Assembly: GCF_019038395.1 (NCBI RefSeq)
Contig: NZ_JAGFXZ010000005.1
Location: 62,001 to 126,000 of the forward strand
Reading direction: 5' to 3'
Source: Acinetobacter sp. BY419
GTDB taxonomy: Bacteria; Pseudomonadota; Gammaproteobacteria; Pseudomonadales; Moraxellaceae
DNA length: 64,000 nucleotides
A model generated the notes under the pieces. That model searched no databases. It worked only from the letters and a program-made list of their open reading frames with translations, and was not told where the DNA came from. Of this stretch, positions 25,606 to 35,785 are shown in pieces (the stretch's first letter is position 1; each line of letters begins with the position of its first letter). The position numbers and the translations under genes are program-made.

Positions 25606-26556
25606 ATGCGCGTACTTGTTGTGATGGATCCCATTGAAAATGTAAACCTGAAGAAAGACTCGACCATGGCGATGCTATGGGCAGCGTCGCGTCGTGGGCA
25701 TGAACTTGGTTATGCATTGCAGCAAGATTTATATATCGACCAGGGCAAGGCCTTTGGTCTGATCGCGCCGCTACAGGTGTTTGAAGACTACGATCATTAT
25801 TATGAACTCGGCGAAAAACAAAAAGAGTCGATCGCTGCTTATGACGTCGTTCTGATGCGCAAAGATCCGCCTTTTGATATGAATTTTGTCTACACCACTT
25901 ATATTCTGGAGCAGGCAGAACGCGAAGGTGCATGGATTATCAACAAGCCACAAAGCCTGCGTGACTGTAATGAAAAACTGTTCGCGACCCAGTTCCCGCA
26001 TCTGCAAGTGCCCACTTTGGTGACCTCACAGCAAAGCCTGATCCGGGAGTTTTTAAAGGAACAGGTCGATGTGATTGTGAAACCGCTGGATGGCATGGGT
26101 GGTACCGGGATTTTCCGCCTGTATCAGGATGGAATTAACATTGGTTCAACCATTGAAATGCTGACCAATAATGGTAACCAGCCGATTATGGCCCAGCGTT
26201 ATATTCCGGAAATTGTCGAAGGTGATAAACGCATCCTGATGATTAATGGCGAACCCGTTCCGTATTGCCTGGCCCGTATTCCGCAAAATGGTGAAGTGCG
26301 CGGCAATCTGGCGGCGGGTGGTCTGGGAGAAGCACGTCCACTGACTGAAAATGATAAAGCGATTGCGGCAAAAGTAGGGCCTTATCTCAGAGAAAAAGGT
26401 CTGGTTTTTGTGGGGCTGGATGTGATCGGGAATTATGTCACTGAAATTAATGTGACCAGTCCAACCTGTATTCGTGAAATTGATGCCCAGTTTGGAACCT
26501 CGATTGCAGATGATCTGTTTGCCGTGCTGGAAGCGGGTCAGGCCAATCAGGTCTAA
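25606..26556 (+). CDS. gshB: Glutathione synthetase
   Basis: It joins gamma-glutamylcysteine and glycine with ATP, the second step of glutathione synthesis. The 316-aa ATP-grasp protein starts MRVLVVMDPIENVNLKKDST, the family signature for substrate binding. ATP-binding features DVIVKPLDGMGGTGIFRL and the metal-binding INVTSPTCIREID are present. Length is normal. It is divergent from the copper cluster (143 bp from the DUF3565 start), which may be coincidental although glutathione buffers Cu(I). A terminator follows. Confidence 0.95.
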   Translation: MRVLVVMDPIENVNLKKDSTMAMLWAASRRGHELGYALQQDLYIDQGKAFGLIAPLQVFEDYDHYYELGEKQKESIAAYDVVLMRKDPPFDMNFVYTTYILEQAEREGAWIINKPQSLRDCNEKLFATQFPHLQVPTLVTSQQSLIREFLKEQVDVIVKPLDGMGGTGIFRLYQDGINIGSTIEMLTNNGNQPIMAQRYIPEIVEGDKRILMINGEPVPYCLARIPQNGEVRGNLAAGGLGEARPLTENDKAIAAKVGPYLREKGLVFVGLDVIGNYVTEINVTSPTCIREIDAQFGTSIADDLFAVLEAGQANQV

Positions 26557-26572
26557 AGGCGCATCTCAGTAA

Positions 26573-26600
26573 CAAAAGAGTCTGCTTGCCGGCTCTTTTT
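26573..26600 (+). terminator. gshB terminator
   Basis: AAAAGAG and CTCTTTTTTATTTTT flank a 12-nt loop, 17 nt after the stop codon. Confidence 0.75.
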
Positions 26601-26606
26601 TATTTT

Positions 26607-27130
26607 TTATTTGGGATAGTGCTTAAATAAAAATGCTGGCATCACCATGCCCAGCATCGAAAGGCAGACGGTGATAATGGCAAGATTGCCCCAGTATTGG
26701 GTGGCAGATATCAGCGCAGCGCTCAGGGTCGGTATAAAAGATTGTGCAGTGAAAACAGCACCGCACTGAGAAACTGTAATTTGAATAAGAGCCAGTAATT
26801 TGCTGCAAACACCAGGCAGTTGCTGCAGAGCATTGCGATGAATCCGACGCGTAATAAGGTCTGCGGTTTCCAGCCACGTTGCAGCAACATGCCTGCGCCA
26901 AAAGTACCACCCAAATTGGCCAGCACCAGGCATCGCTTGAGTCCCATTTTCTCCGAGAATGCACCAATGTACAGCGCAAATAGCATTCCTACAGCCTGCA
27001 CCAGCGCCAGCGAAAAGCCTGCCTGAGTAAAACTCAAGTTTAAATCCTGCTGTAAAACCGGAATGACGGCCGAAAGTTTGCCTACGTGGACCGCTGCCAG
27101 ATATCCGGCCAGAATAATCCATACATCACG
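26607..27130 (-). pseudogene. Remnant of an MFS transporter
   Basis: Three minus-strand frames together encode pieces of a major facilitator protein. One frame gives an N-terminal part (IILAGYLAAVHVGKLSAVIP, then ALYIGAFSEKMGLKRCLVLA, a recognisable loop 2-3 motif). It continues into MLLQRGWKPQTLLRVGFIAML and stops at 26723. The last 40 residues (SAALISATQYWGNLAIITVC onward) are in another frame. The total is about 175 codons against about 400 for an intact transporter, so an internal deletion plus at least one frameshift is inferred. No start codon is in frame: a TAA lies just before the first MFS residues. Confidence 0.65.
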
Positions 27131-27570
27131 AATTGATATTTTTGACGTTTATAACAATTGAGTCCATTCCTGTCATCTGCTTGTGGATCAAGCATTAATT
27201 ATAACTATATGAATAACATGAAAATTTTATAAAATTAATAGGATTTAAGCCTAAGATCATCGGCTAGATATAAGAGCTTGGTTAATCAGAATCGAGTTGA
27301 AGATCATGATAAATAAGACACTTTTCGCAGTAAAGGCATGGATAATTTAATGAGAAAATAATTTAAAATTGATATGATGTATCACTTAAGTTGAAGGAAA
27401 AGTGCAGACCTTATAAATAAAACGAGTCTAAACTTGGAATTTGCATGAAAAAAACAATTAAAGCCTTGTTGAAATAAAGTAAATAAACTTTCATGGCCTG
27501 ATGATTGTGATTACAATTGATTACTTAAATCAGATTTCCTGCTCCATTTTTTGAATTGAAGAATTAGACC
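27131..27570. other. Gene-free AT-rich region before the division cluster
   Basis: About 440 bp upstream of murG, likely holding its promoter. I found no convincing ORF, repeat or RNA. Confidence 0.4.
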
Positions 27571-28677
27571 GTGACCGATGCTCAGCAAAAACAGCCTAAA
27601 CATGTCATGATGATGGCCGCAGGTACAGGTGGACATGTATTTCCAGCATTAGCTGTTGCGAAAGACTTACAACAACAAGGTATACAGGTCTCCTGGCTGG
27701 CCACTCCCACAGGCATGGAAAACCGTCTATTAAAAAATCAGAATATTCCCATTTATCAGATTGATATTCAGGGCGTGCGTGGCAACGGTTTTGTGCGTAA
27801 AGTTCTGGCGCCTTTTAAAATTATGAAAGCGACTTTGAGTGCCATGAAATTCATGAAACAGCTCAAGGTTGATGCAGTAGCAGGCTTTGGTGGTTATGTG
27901 GCAGGGCCGGGCGGTCTGGCCGCGCGTATTTTAGGTATTCCGGTGCTAATTCATGAGCAGAATGCGGTGGCCGGTTTTACCAATACCCAGTTGTCGCGTG
28001 TGGCCAAGACGGTGTGTCAGGCTTTTCCAAATACCTTTCCGCCACAGGAAAAAATCGTCACCACTGGCAATCCGGTGCGACAGGAAATTAGCCAAATTTT
28101 AAATCCGTCCTGGCGTTATCAGGAACGTGACAAGGCAGGATTGCCCTTACGTATTTTGATCGTTGGCGGATCTTTGGGGGCGCAAGCCTTAAATGAACGG
28201 GTTCCGCAAGCCTTAAAGCAACTCAATGTACCTTTAAATGTCTATCATCAATGTGGGCAAAACCATGCTGAGGCGACACGGGCACGTTATGAAAATGCTC
28301 CGGCAAGCCTGCAAGTTGAAGTACAGCCCTTTATTGAAGATATGGCCCAAGCCTATAGCGAGGCTGATCTGGTGATTTGCCGTGCTGGTGCATTGACCGT
28401 GACTGAAATTGCTACTGCCGGTGTCGCTGCGATTTTTGTGCCGCTCCCAAGCGCGGTAGATGATCACCAGACTGCCAATGCCGGTTTTCTGGCCAATATC
28501 AATGCGGCAAAAATTTGCCCACAGGCCAGTATGACCCCGGAAAGTTTAAAAACCCTATTAGAGCCGATGCTGAATCGCCCGCTATTAATGGAAATGGCAG
28601 TTAAAGCACGCCGACAGGCTCAACCCGATGCGACTCAACATGTGGTCCGTTTAATTCAAGAATTATCATCCGAGTAA
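27571..28677 (+). CDS. murG: UDP-GlcNAc:lipid I N-acetylglucosaminyltransferase
   Basis: MurG makes lipid II on the inner face of the cytoplasmic membrane. The 368-aa GT-B protein has MMAAGTGGHVFPALAVA near residue 12 (diphosphate loop), GFGGYVAGPGGLAA, HEQNAVAGFTN and the UDP-GlcNAc motif VICRAGALTVTEIATAGVAAIFVPLPSA (split across residues 268-295). The start is GTG; no better codon is nearby. It opens the murG-murC-ddl-ftsQ-ftsA-ftsZ-lpxC series and lies 3 bp before murC. Confidence 0.96.
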   Translation: MTDAQQKQPKHVMMMAAGTGGHVFPALAVAKDLQQQGIQVSWLATPTGMENRLLKNQNIPIYQIDIQGVRGNGFVRKVLAPFKIMKATLSAMKFMKQLKVDAVAGFGGYVAGPGGLAARILGIPVLIHEQNAVAGFTNTQLSRVAKTVCQAFPNTFPPQEKIVTTGNPVRQEISQILNPSWRYQERDKAGLPLRILIVGGSLGAQALNERVPQALKQLNVPLNVYHQCGQNHAEATRARYENAPASLQVEVQPFIEDMAQAYSEADLVICRAGALTVTEIATAGVAAIFVPLPSAVDDHQTANAGFLANINAAKICPQASMTPESLKTLLEPMLNRPLLMEMAVKARRQAQPDATQHVVRLIQELSSE

Positions 28678-28680
28678 ACT

Positions 28681-30129
28681 ATGTCTCCAGTAACCCCAGC
28701 TGAACAAGCGAAAAAATTAATCAAAGTGCCGGAAATGCGCCGTATTAAACACATTCATTTTGTGGGAATTGGCGGTGCAGGCATGTGTGGTATTGCGGAA
28801 GTATTGAAAAACCAGGGCTATAAAGTTTCCGGTTCAGATATCAAGGCATCCAACACCACAGCACAGCTGGAAGCAAATGGCATTAAAGTCTATATCGGAC
28901 ATGCGGCAAATAATATTAAGGGTGCCAATGTGATCGTGGTATCTACCGCGATTGATCAGGAAAACCCGGAAATTAAAACCGCGATTGAAAATCGTATTCC
29001 AGTGGTTCGCCGTGCGGAAATGCTGGGTGAGCTAATGCGTTACCGTCATGGTATTGCGGTTGCCGGCACCCATGGCAAGACCACCACCACCAGCCTGATC
29101 ACCTGTATGCTGGCTGAAGAAAATATGGATCCGACCTATGTGATCGGTGGTTTGCTGAACCGTACCGGTATGAACGCGGCTTTGGGTGCCAGCCGTTATA
29201 TCGTGGCAGAAGCAGACGAGTCAGATGCATCTTTCCTGTACTTGGAACCGATGGCCGCCGTAGTGACCAATATTGATGCCGATCATATGGATACTTATGG
29301 CGGTAGCTTCGATGTGCTGAAAGATACTTTTATCCAGTTCCTGCAAAAGCTGCCATTTTACGGCTTGGCCGTAGTCTGTGGCGATGATGCCAATATCCGT
29401 GAAATCATGCCGCGGATTGCACGTCCGGTGCTGACCTATGGTTTTAATGAAGATAATGATATTCGCGCAGTTGATGTCGATCAGGACGGTATGCAAACTC
29501 ACTTTACCGTATTGCGTAAAGAGCGTGAGCCATTACGTGTAACCGTGAATCAGCCAGGCTTGCATAATGTGCTGAATGCCTTGGCTGCGATTGGTGTAGC
29601 AACTGATGAGGGCGTGTCTGATGCTTCAATCTGCCGTGCACTGGAAGGCTTTAGTGGTGTGGGTCGCCGCTTTGAGGTTCAGGGTGAATTTGCCATTGAG
29701 GGCGGTGACGTGAAACTGGTGGATGATTATGGTCATCATCCAAAAGAAGTAGAAGCGACGATTAAAGCCGCGCGTCAGAGCCATCCGGACCGTCGCCTGG
29801 TGATGATGTTCCAGCCACACCGTTATAGCCGTACCCGTGACTGTTTTGATGATTTTGTAGAAGTGCTTTCTACTGTAGACCAGTTATTGTTGCTGGATGT
29901 GTATCCTGCAGGTGAAAAACCGATTGTAGGGGCTGACAGCCGTACTTTAGCCCGTAGCATTCGTTTACGTGGCGAAGTCGAGCCGATTCTGGTCGATGCA
30001 GTGGACGGCAACCTGAATCAGATCATGAGAAAAGTATTGCAAGCAAATGACTTGTTATTAACCCAGGGCGCAGGTAATGTTGGAGCAATCTCAGTCGAAC
30101 TTGCGCAAAATCACTTATATATAAAATAG
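28681..30129 (+). CDS. murC: UDP-N-acetylmuramate-L-alanine ligase
   Basis: It adds L-Ala to UDP-MurNAc, the first peptide step of peptidoglycan synthesis. In 482 aa: the N-terminal UDP-binding loop [18 protein letters not shown] (residues 20-37), ATP-binding [13 protein letters not shown] (near 125), and the C-terminal ligase domain with [15 protein letters not shown] and [11 protein letters not shown]. Three bases separate it from murG, indicating coupling. Length and motifs are standard. Confidence 0.96.
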   Translation: MSPVTPAEQAKKLIKVPEMRRIKHIHFVGIGGAGMCGIAEVLKNQGYKVSGSDIKASNTTAQLEANGIKVYIGHAANNIKGANVIVVSTAIDQENPEIKTAIENRIPVVRRAEMLGELMRYRHGIAVAGTHGKTTTTSLITCMLAEENMDPTYVIGGLLNRTGMNAALGASRYIVAEADESDASFLYLEPMAAVVTNIDADHMDTYGGSFDVLKDTFIQFLQKLPFYGLAVVCGDDANIREIMPRIARPVLTYGFNEDNDIRAVDVDQDGMQTHFTVLRKEREPLRVTVNQPGLHNVLNALAAIGVATDEGVSDASICRALEGFSGVGRRFEVQGEFAIEGGDVKLVDDYGHHPKEVEATIKAARQSHPDRRLVMMFQPHRYSRTRDCFDDFVEVLSTVDQLLLLDVYPAGEKPIVGADSRTLARSIRLRGEVEPILVDAVDGNLNQIMRKVLQANDLLLTQGAGNVGAISVELAQNHLYIK

Positions 30130-30185
30130 TCATCTTGTGTGACTGAATTGAATTGACCAGATTGAAAAAGTTTAAGGATATAAAC

Positions 30186-31115
30186 GTGTCAAATGCTTCA
30201 AAATTCGGAAAAGTTGCCGTGTTGCTTGGTGGTAAATCTGCAGAGCGTGAGGTTTCTCTAGACAGTGGTACGGCGGTACTTGAGGCATTAGTGCGTTCAG
30301 GGGTCAATGCAGAAGCTTTTGACCCGCAGGATCGTAGTGTCACAGAACTGGTAAATTATGACCGTGCTTTCATTGTATTGCATGGGCGTGGCGGGGAAGA
30401 CGGCCAGATCCAGGGTGTACTGGAATGGTTAAACGTGCCGTATACCGGTACCGGTGTACAAGGTTCTGCAATTGGCATGGACAAGGTCAAGACCAAACAG
30501 GTCTGGCAGGGTTCGGAACTGCCGACAGCACCATATCGCATTGTCAGCAAAGATTCTGATGCGGCTGACATGGTTCATTCTTTAGGTTTGCCTTTGATTA
30601 TCAAGCCGGTACATGAAGGTTCCAGTATTGGTATGAGCAAGGTCGAAAAAATTGAAGACTTTGCAGAAGCGATTGCCAAGGCAACTGAACACGATGCCGT
30701 GGTGATGGCAGAAAAATGGATTACCGGCCGTGAATTCACCATTGTGGTTTTAAATGGTCAGGCGCTGCCTGTGATTCGTCTTGAACCGCCTCAAGATGTC
30801 GCATTCTACGATTATGAAGCTAAATATAACCGTAATGATGTGCAATATGGCATTCCGTGTGGTTTAAGCGAAGCTGAAGAGCAGCAGTTAAAAGCCTTGA
30901 GTTTGCGCGCATTCCAGGCAGTCGGTGCTAGCGGTTGGGGCCGGATCGATGCTATGCAAGATGAACAGGGTAACTTCTGGTTACTTGAAGTTAATACCGT
31001 GCCGGGCATGACCAGTCATTCTCTGGTACCAAAAGCGGCAGCTGCAGTGGGTTATAGTTTTGATGAGCTGTGTGTTGCGATTCTGGAACAGACCTTGACC
31101 GGTTCGGCACATTAA
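30186..31115 (+). CDS. ddl: D-alanine-D-alanine ligase
   Basis: It forms D-Ala-D-Ala for the peptidoglycan stem. The GTG at 30186 is chosen because AAGGATAT lies before it and the protein then starts MSNASKFGKVAVLLGGKSAE as in other DdlB proteins; an upstream in-frame codon at 30153 gives an atypical extension. ATP-grasp features: LPLIIKPVHEGSSIGMSKV, EKWITGREFTIVVL, and the metal-binding LLEVNTVPGMTSHSLVPKAA. 309 aa. It lies between murC and ftsQ, as in many gammaproteobacteria. Confidence 0.95.
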   Translation: MSNASKFGKVAVLLGGKSAEREVSLDSGTAVLEALVRSGVNAEAFDPQDRSVTELVNYDRAFIVLHGRGGEDGQIQGVLEWLNVPYTGTGVQGSAIGMDKVKTKQVWQGSELPTAPYRIVSKDSDAADMVHSLGLPLIIKPVHEGSSIGMSKVEKIEDFAEAIAKATEHDAVVMAEKWITGREFTIVVLNGQALPVIRLEPPQDVAFYDYEAKYNRNDVQYGIPCGLSEAEEQQLKALSLRAFQAVGASGWGRIDAMQDEQGNFWLLEVNTVPGMTSHSLVPKAAAAVGYSFDELCVAILEQTLTGSAH

Positions 31116-31117
31116 AT

Positions 31118-31972
31118 ATGGCTCAACTTCCTGTTTCCATGCGCCGTAAACGTGCTGCGATTACCTCAATTCACGACAAGCCGCCGACACGCAAAGAAAA
31201 GCTGACCAATTTTGGGGGCTGGTTATTGTTGTGTATTGCGGTGCTGGTGCTGGCCTTTGGAATATTGGGCTTATATAAAGTCATGACCAATACTGATGTG
31301 GCAGAGCTGGGCGTGTTAGGTACGCGCTCGGCTGCTGAACAGCGTCAGATCATGCAATATGTGTCACCGGTTGTGACCGAAAACTATTTTACTTCGGATC
31401 TGGAAGCGATCCGTGATCGTACGCTGGAGCTGTCCTGGGTGGACCAGGTGGTGGTTTCCCGAGCGTGGCCAAATGGCATTCGGGTACGGGTCATGCCGCA
31501 TCATGCGATTGCACGTTGGGGCACAGGACGTTTATTGAGTGACAGTGGTGTTATTTTCACTGAAGTTACACCAAAGAATTATGAGGCATTACCGTTGCTA
31601 CATGGGCCGGCTAGCCATGCAGAAACCATGATGCGTCGTTATAATGAAATTAATCAGTTATTTTTACCACAAGGTATTCGTCTAAAAGAATTATATCTCA
31701 CCGAGCGAATGACCTGGTTTATGCAGTTTGATTCGGGTTTAAGAATAATTGTTGATAAAGATCAGACCATGAGCAAATTACAGCGCTTGAGTCATCTGTC
31801 TCAGAGTGACTTAAAGCCGGTCTGGTCTAAAATTTCGGCCATCGACCTGCGTTATCGCAATGGATTGTCGATACAGTGGAAAAATTCAATTCCGCCTAAA
31901 ATTGTAAATGGACATTTTATTGTAACCATTGATGACACGGGCGTTGAGAATACTGTAACAGTAAAGCCATAA
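31118..31972 (+). CDS. ftsQ: Cell division protein FtsQ
   Basis: FtsQ is the bitopic divisome protein that recruits FtsBL. ATG 31118 lies 2 bp after the ddl stop. The 284-aa chain has a basic cytoplasmic N-terminus (SMRRKRAAITSIHDKPPTRK), one membrane helix at about 36-58 (WLLLCIAVLVLAFGILGLY), a POTRA domain (LSWVDQVVVSRAWPNGIRVRV) and the beta domain. It is slightly longer at the N-terminus than the E. coli protein. No separate ribosome site is needed if translation is coupled to ddl. Confidence 0.93.
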   Translation: MAQLPVSMRRKRAAITSIHDKPPTRKEKLTNFGGWLLLCIAVLVLAFGILGLYKVMTNTDVAELGVLGTRSAAEQRQIMQYVSPVVTENYFTSDLEAIRDRTLELSWVDQVVVSRAWPNGIRVRVMPHHAIARWGTGRLLSDSGVIFTEVTPKNYEALPLLHGPASHAETMMRRYNEINQLFLPQGIRLKELYLTERMTWFMQFDSGLRIIVDKDQTMSKLQRLSHLSQSDLKPVWSKISAIDLRYRNGLSIQWKNSIPPKIVNGHFIVTIDDTGVENTVTVKP

Positions 31973-32041
31973 TGACCGGCTTTAAAAAATAGAGGCATTA
32001 AAGCCATAAATCTAACAAACACGTAATGGTAGTAGTGAATA

Positions 32042-33304
32042 ATGAGTGAAGCTGTTCCCTCGGTTGTGGCGATTGACATTGGGACACACAAAGTTTCAGT
32101 TTTGATTGGCAAGGTACACGCGCCAGACAATATCCAAGTGATTGGTATGGCTACCGCTCGTAACCGCGGCATGAGTAAAGGGAAAATTGTCAGTCTCGAT
32201 AAAGTTATTACTGCAATTAAAAATGCCGTTCAAGAAGCAGAAGATATGGCGGAATGCCGGGTGCATTCTGCCTGGGTCTCTATTCCAAGTGCTGAATTAA
32301 AAAGCTTTTATGCTTCAGGTCGCACCTCGACCGACAATAGCGAACATGCGATTACCACTAGCGAAGTGGTACGTGCACTGGAGTTAGCCAAAGCCAGTCA
32401 TTTGACTTCAGACCATTATCTGGTCAGCGCTGTGCCTCTGGGCTTTGAGCTGGATGATTCACCGGAATGGGTACTGAATCCGATTCGTATGTCGGCACAT
32501 AGCATGACCGGGCATTATCATCTGATGATGCTACCGATCAGTACCATGCAGAATATTGATCGTGCCCTAAAGGGTGCCAATATTGGCGTAGAAAAAATGG
32601 TGGTGTCGAGTCTGGCGACTGCTGAAGCCTGCCTGCTCAAAGATGAAAAAGAATATGGCGTATGCTTGGTAGATATCGGTGCCGGTACCACCAATGTGGC
32701 GGTATATGTGGATGGTCGTCTGGCCTTAACCCATACCTTCCAACGTGGTGGTGAACATGTGACCCGCGATATTGCGGCAGTGTTGCAAACTACGACCGAA
32801 GAAGCTGAACGCCTGAAGTTACTGTATGGCTGTGTAGACCTGAAAGTGGTCAAGCCTGACCATATGATTCAGTTCCAGGGGATTGATGGACCACAAACCA
32901 TCAGCCGGATCGAACTGACTGAAATTATCATGGCACGTTATGAAGAAATTCTCGGACTGGTGCGGGATGAGCTGGTGAAAAATGGTGCCATCCAGGGCTT
33001 ATATCATGGGGTGGTACTGACCGGTGATGCCAGTCATATTGAAGGCATGGTGAGCTTTGTCCGCCGTACCATGGGAGTCTCGGCTCATTTGGGTAATCCG
33101 CCTGCTCAGGTCTATGCGGATGAACAGCATCAGGCTGCTTTACGCCGATCGCAATATAGCACTGTGGCTGGTTTGCTGATGTTTAGTCAGAGTGATACTC
33201 AGGACACCATTGTGGAACAGGATGATGTAGAGCGATTGTCATTGACGCAGCGGGTTAAAAGAGCCTGGTCTGGCTTTAATGACACCCTGAAATCAATCTT
33301 TTAA
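32042..33304 (+). CDS. ftsA: Cell division protein FtsA
   Basis: This actin-like ATPase anchors FtsZ to the membrane. In 420 aa: phosphate-1 motif VVAIDIGTHKVSVLIG near the N-terminus, domain 1C in the first third, phosphate-2 VCLVDIGAGTTNVAVY (near 205), adenosine motif VVLTGDASHIEGM, and a C-terminal amphipathic membrane-targeting helix (TQRVKRAWSGFNDTLKSIF). It follows ftsQ after 69 bp and precedes ftsZ by 159 bp, where a further ftsZ promoter probably lies (TTGACA at 33358-33363). Confidence 0.95.
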   Translation: MSEAVPSVVAIDIGTHKVSVLIGKVHAPDNIQVIGMATARNRGMSKGKIVSLDKVITAIKNAVQEAEDMAECRVHSAWVSIPSAELKSFYASGRTSTDNSEHAITTSEVVRALELAKASHLTSDHYLVSAVPLGFELDDSPEWVLNPIRMSAHSMTGHYHLMMLPISTMQNIDRALKGANIGVEKMVVSSLATAEACLLKDEKEYGVCLVDIGAGTTNVAVYVDGRLALTHTFQRGGEHVTRDIAAVLQTTTEEAERLKLLYGCVDLKVVKPDHMIQFQGIDGPQTISRIELTEIIMARYEEILGLVRDELVKNGAIQGLYHGVVLTGDASHIEGMVSFVRRTMGVSAHLGNPPAQVYADEQHQAALRRSQYSTVAGLLMFSQSDTQDTIVEQDDVERLSLTQRVKRAWSGFNDTLKSIF

Positions 33305-33463
33305 GTCGATTTTTATTGTGAATATTGTTGAGAAGATGTAGTTAATCGGGCTTGTACTTGACAAGTTAACGCATGAGCAGCATTCTTAAAAACAATTTTA
33401 TTAAGATTAAGGCAGTATACGGGCTTAGTGACTGCCAATTATGAATTAGGAATTTTATAGGTC

Positions 33464-34657
33464 ATGGCCTCATTTGAATTTTTCGAAGACGATCATAGCG
33501 ATAGCAATGGTCAAGCCCGTTTCACTGTGTTTGGTGTAGGTGGTGCGGGTGGTAATGCTGTACAACATATGTTGCAGTCCGATATCCAGGGCGTAAAGTT
33601 TGTTTGTGCCAACACGGACAAGCAGGCACTCGATCGCATGGAAGCCGAATTCAAAATTCAGCTGGGCGAGCAAAGTACCCGTGGTCTGGGAGCAGGTGCA
33701 AATCCGCAAGTCGGTCAGACTGCAGCAGAAGAAAGCCGTGAACTGATCCGCCAGCAGCTTGAAGGGACCGATATGGTCTTTGTTACTGCTGGTATGGGCG
33801 GTGGTACGGGTACCGGTGCTGCGCCAGTGGTTGCTGAAATTGCCAAGGAAATGGGTATCCTGACCGTAGGTGTCGTGACTACCCCATTCAACTTTGAAGG
33901 CAAACGCCGTTTACAGGCTGCAGAAAAAGGCATCGAAGCACTTGAGCAGCATGTCGATTCATTGATCATCATTCCAAACCAGCGTTTATTGAAAGTCTTT
34001 CGTGATATTTCAATGAAAGATGCATATAAAAAAGCGGATGATGTGCTCCTCAATGCAGTACGCAGTATTTTTGATTTAGTGGTTCGTCCAGGTCATATCA
34101 ACCTGGACTTTGCCGACTTGAAAACGGCGATGAGCACACGTGGTTATGCCATGATGGGTGTCGGTCTGGGCCGTGGTGAGAACCGTGCACGTCAGGCTGC
34201 CGAGCAGGCGATCCGTAGTCCATTGCTCGACAACGTGACCATCATGAATGCCAAAGGTATTCTGATCAACGTGACCGGCGGTGATGATGTGACTTTCGGT
34301 GAAATTGAAGAAATCACCGATGTCGTCAACCAGATTGTCGATTTAGATGAAGGTCAGGTGTTCTACGGGACAGTTTTTGATCCGGATGCGCGTGATGAAA
34401 TCAGTGTCACCGTGATTGCAACGGGTTTGACCCGTCATGCAGCGGATTCAGTTGAACCGACCAAACGTACCAATGTACAGGCAACTCGTCCAGCAGCAGC
34501 CTCACAGACTGCGGTAGAAGATGATGATGTACCGGCAATTCAGCGACAGCAACATGAAACAGGTACAGCAGCCAGCCCAGCTGCAGCTTCGGTTTCTAGC
34601 CCACGTCCAACGCCAATGAGCATTCAGGATTATCTTAAGAATCAACAGCGTAAATAA
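33464..34657 (+). CDS. ftsZ: Cell division GTPase FtsZ
   Basis: This tubulin homologue forms the Z ring. In 397 aa: GVGGAGGNAVQHM near 24, the tubulin signature GGGTGTGAAP at 112-121, and the T7 loop NLDFADLKTAM. A poorly conserved linker rich in Ala/Pro/Thr (residues 330-380) leads to the C-terminal peptide PTPMSIQDYLKNQQRK that binds FtsA/ZipA; it is unlike the E. coli DYLDIPAFLRKQAD form, as is usual in Acinetobacter. A terminator lies between ftsZ and lpxC. Confidence 0.97.
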   Translation: MASFEFFEDDHSDSNGQARFTVFGVGGAGGNAVQHMLQSDIQGVKFVCANTDKQALDRMEAEFKIQLGEQSTRGLGAGANPQVGQTAAEESRELIRQQLEGTDMVFVTAGMGGGTGTGAAPVVAEIAKEMGILTVGVVTTPFNFEGKRRLQAAEKGIEALEQHVDSLIIIPNQRLLKVFRDISMKDAYKKADDVLLNAVRSIFDLVVRPGHINLDFADLKTAMSTRGYAMMGVGLGRGENRARQAAEQAIRSPLLDNVTIMNAKGILINVTGGDDVTFGEIEEITDVVNQIVDLDEGQVFYGTVFDPDARDEISVTVIATGLTRHAADSVEPTKRTNVQATRPAAASQTAVEDDDVPAIQRQQHETGTAASPAAASVSSPRPTPMSIQDYLKNQQRK

Positions 34658-34692
34658 CATGTAACATCATGTGTTTACTTGGATTACACAGT

Positions 34693-34718
34693 AAAGGTGG
34701 CTTTTAAGCCACCTTTTT
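34693..34718 (+). terminator. Terminator between ftsZ and lpxC
   Basis: AAAGGTGGCTT/AAGCCACCTTT stem with a two-base gap, followed by TTTTGTTTTTT. Confidence 0.88.
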
Positions 34719-34783
34719 GTTTTTTATCAATGGCCAAATATGCTAACGTATAGCGGTTTTATAGATGAACAGATGATAGAAAC

Positions 34784-35686
34784 ATGTTGAAACAACGTAC
34801 CCTGAAACGTGTCGTGAAAGCGAGCGGAATCGGTCTTCACAGTGGGCAAAAAGTCATGATTAACTTTGTGCCACACCATGCCGATGGGGGAATTGTGTTT
34901 CGTCGTATTGATCTGAATCCACCAGTCGATATTCCTGCCGACGCCATGCTGATTCAGGAAGCCTTTATGTGCTCGAACCTGGTACAGGAAAATGCCAAAG
35001 TAGGCACTATTGAACATGTCATGAGTGCTATTGCCGGCCTGGGAATCGATAACCTGATTATTGAAGTCTCTGCCTCTGAAGTGCCAATTATGGATGGCAG
35101 TGCAGGTCCGTTTATTTACTTGTTAATGCAGGGCGGTTTGCAAGAGCTTGAGGCTGCCAAGCAATTCGTCAAGATTATTAAACCGGTTGAAGCGCTAATT
35201 GATGATAAGCGTGCCATTTTTAGCCCTCATGATGGCTTTCAGCTGAATTTTACGATCGATTTTGATCATCCTGCCTTTAAAAAAGAACATCAGTCTGCCA
35301 GTATCGACTTTTCCACTGAAACCTTCGTTTACGAAGTCAGTGAAGCGCGTACTTTTGGTTTTATGAAAGATCTGGATTATCTCAAAGCCAATAACCTGGC
35401 GCTGGGTGCCAGTCTGGAGAATGCTATTGGTGTAGATGAAACAGGGGTCGTCAATGAAGACGGCTTGCGCTTCTCGGATGAATTTGTACGTCACAAAATT
35501 CTGGATGCAGTGGGCGATTTATATCTGCTCGGACATCAGATCATTGCCAAATTTGATGGTTACAAATCTGGACATGCCTTGAATAATCAACTTTTACGCA
35601 ATGTGAAAAGTGATCCAAGCTGCTATGAAATTGTAACATTTGATGACGAAGCCAATTGTCCAATCATGTATGTGAGTGTGACATAA
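34784..35686 (+). CDS. lpxC: UDP-3-O-acyl-N-acetylglucosamine deacetylase
   Basis: It carries out the committed, zinc-dependent step of lipid A synthesis. The 300-aa protein has zinc ligands H78 (GTIEHVMSA), H237 and D241 ([11 protein letters not shown]), and the catalytic H264 (KSGHALNN). Other signatures are [11 protein letters not shown] and [12 protein letters not shown]. Length is standard for gammaproteobacteria. It closes the cluster and is convergent with dciA. Its presence implies LOS is made; in Acinetobacter lpxC loss is a known route to colistin resistance, but here the gene looks intact. Confidence 0.96.
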   Translation: MLKQRTLKRVVKASGIGLHSGQKVMINFVPHHADGGIVFRRIDLNPPVDIPADAMLIQEAFMCSNLVQENAKVGTIEHVMSAIAGLGIDNLIIEVSASEVPIMDGSAGPFIYLLMQGGLQELEAAKQFVKIIKPVEALIDDKRAIFSPHDGFQLNFTIDFDHPAFKKEHQSASIDFSTETFVYEVSEARTFGFMKDLDYLKANNLALGASLENAIGVDETGVVNEDGLRFSDEFVRHKILDAVGDLYLLGHQIIAKFDGYKSGHALNNQLLRNVKSDPSCYEIVTFDDEANCPIMYVSVT

Positions 35687-35721
35687 GTCATTGTGTTTGT
35701 GTCTTTATGTTTAAGTTATTG

Positions 35722-35760
35722 CTCCAATACTGTGACACAGGTCACATAATAGTGGTTTTT
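35722..35760 (+). terminator. lpxC terminator
   Basis: TGTGAC-ACAG-GTCACA hairpin, extended by an outer CCA/TGG pairing, leads into TTTTTT. The core also looks like a CRP site but its place between convergent gene ends favours a terminator. Confidence 0.6.
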
Positions 35761-35785
35761 TAATTTATTACATTTGATTGCGATG

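Noticed and set aside
35731-35746. Perfect CRP/Vfr-like palindrome TGTGACACAGGTCACA
   Set aside because: It lies between two convergent gene ends and is followed by a T-run, so a terminator hairpin explains it better than an operator.
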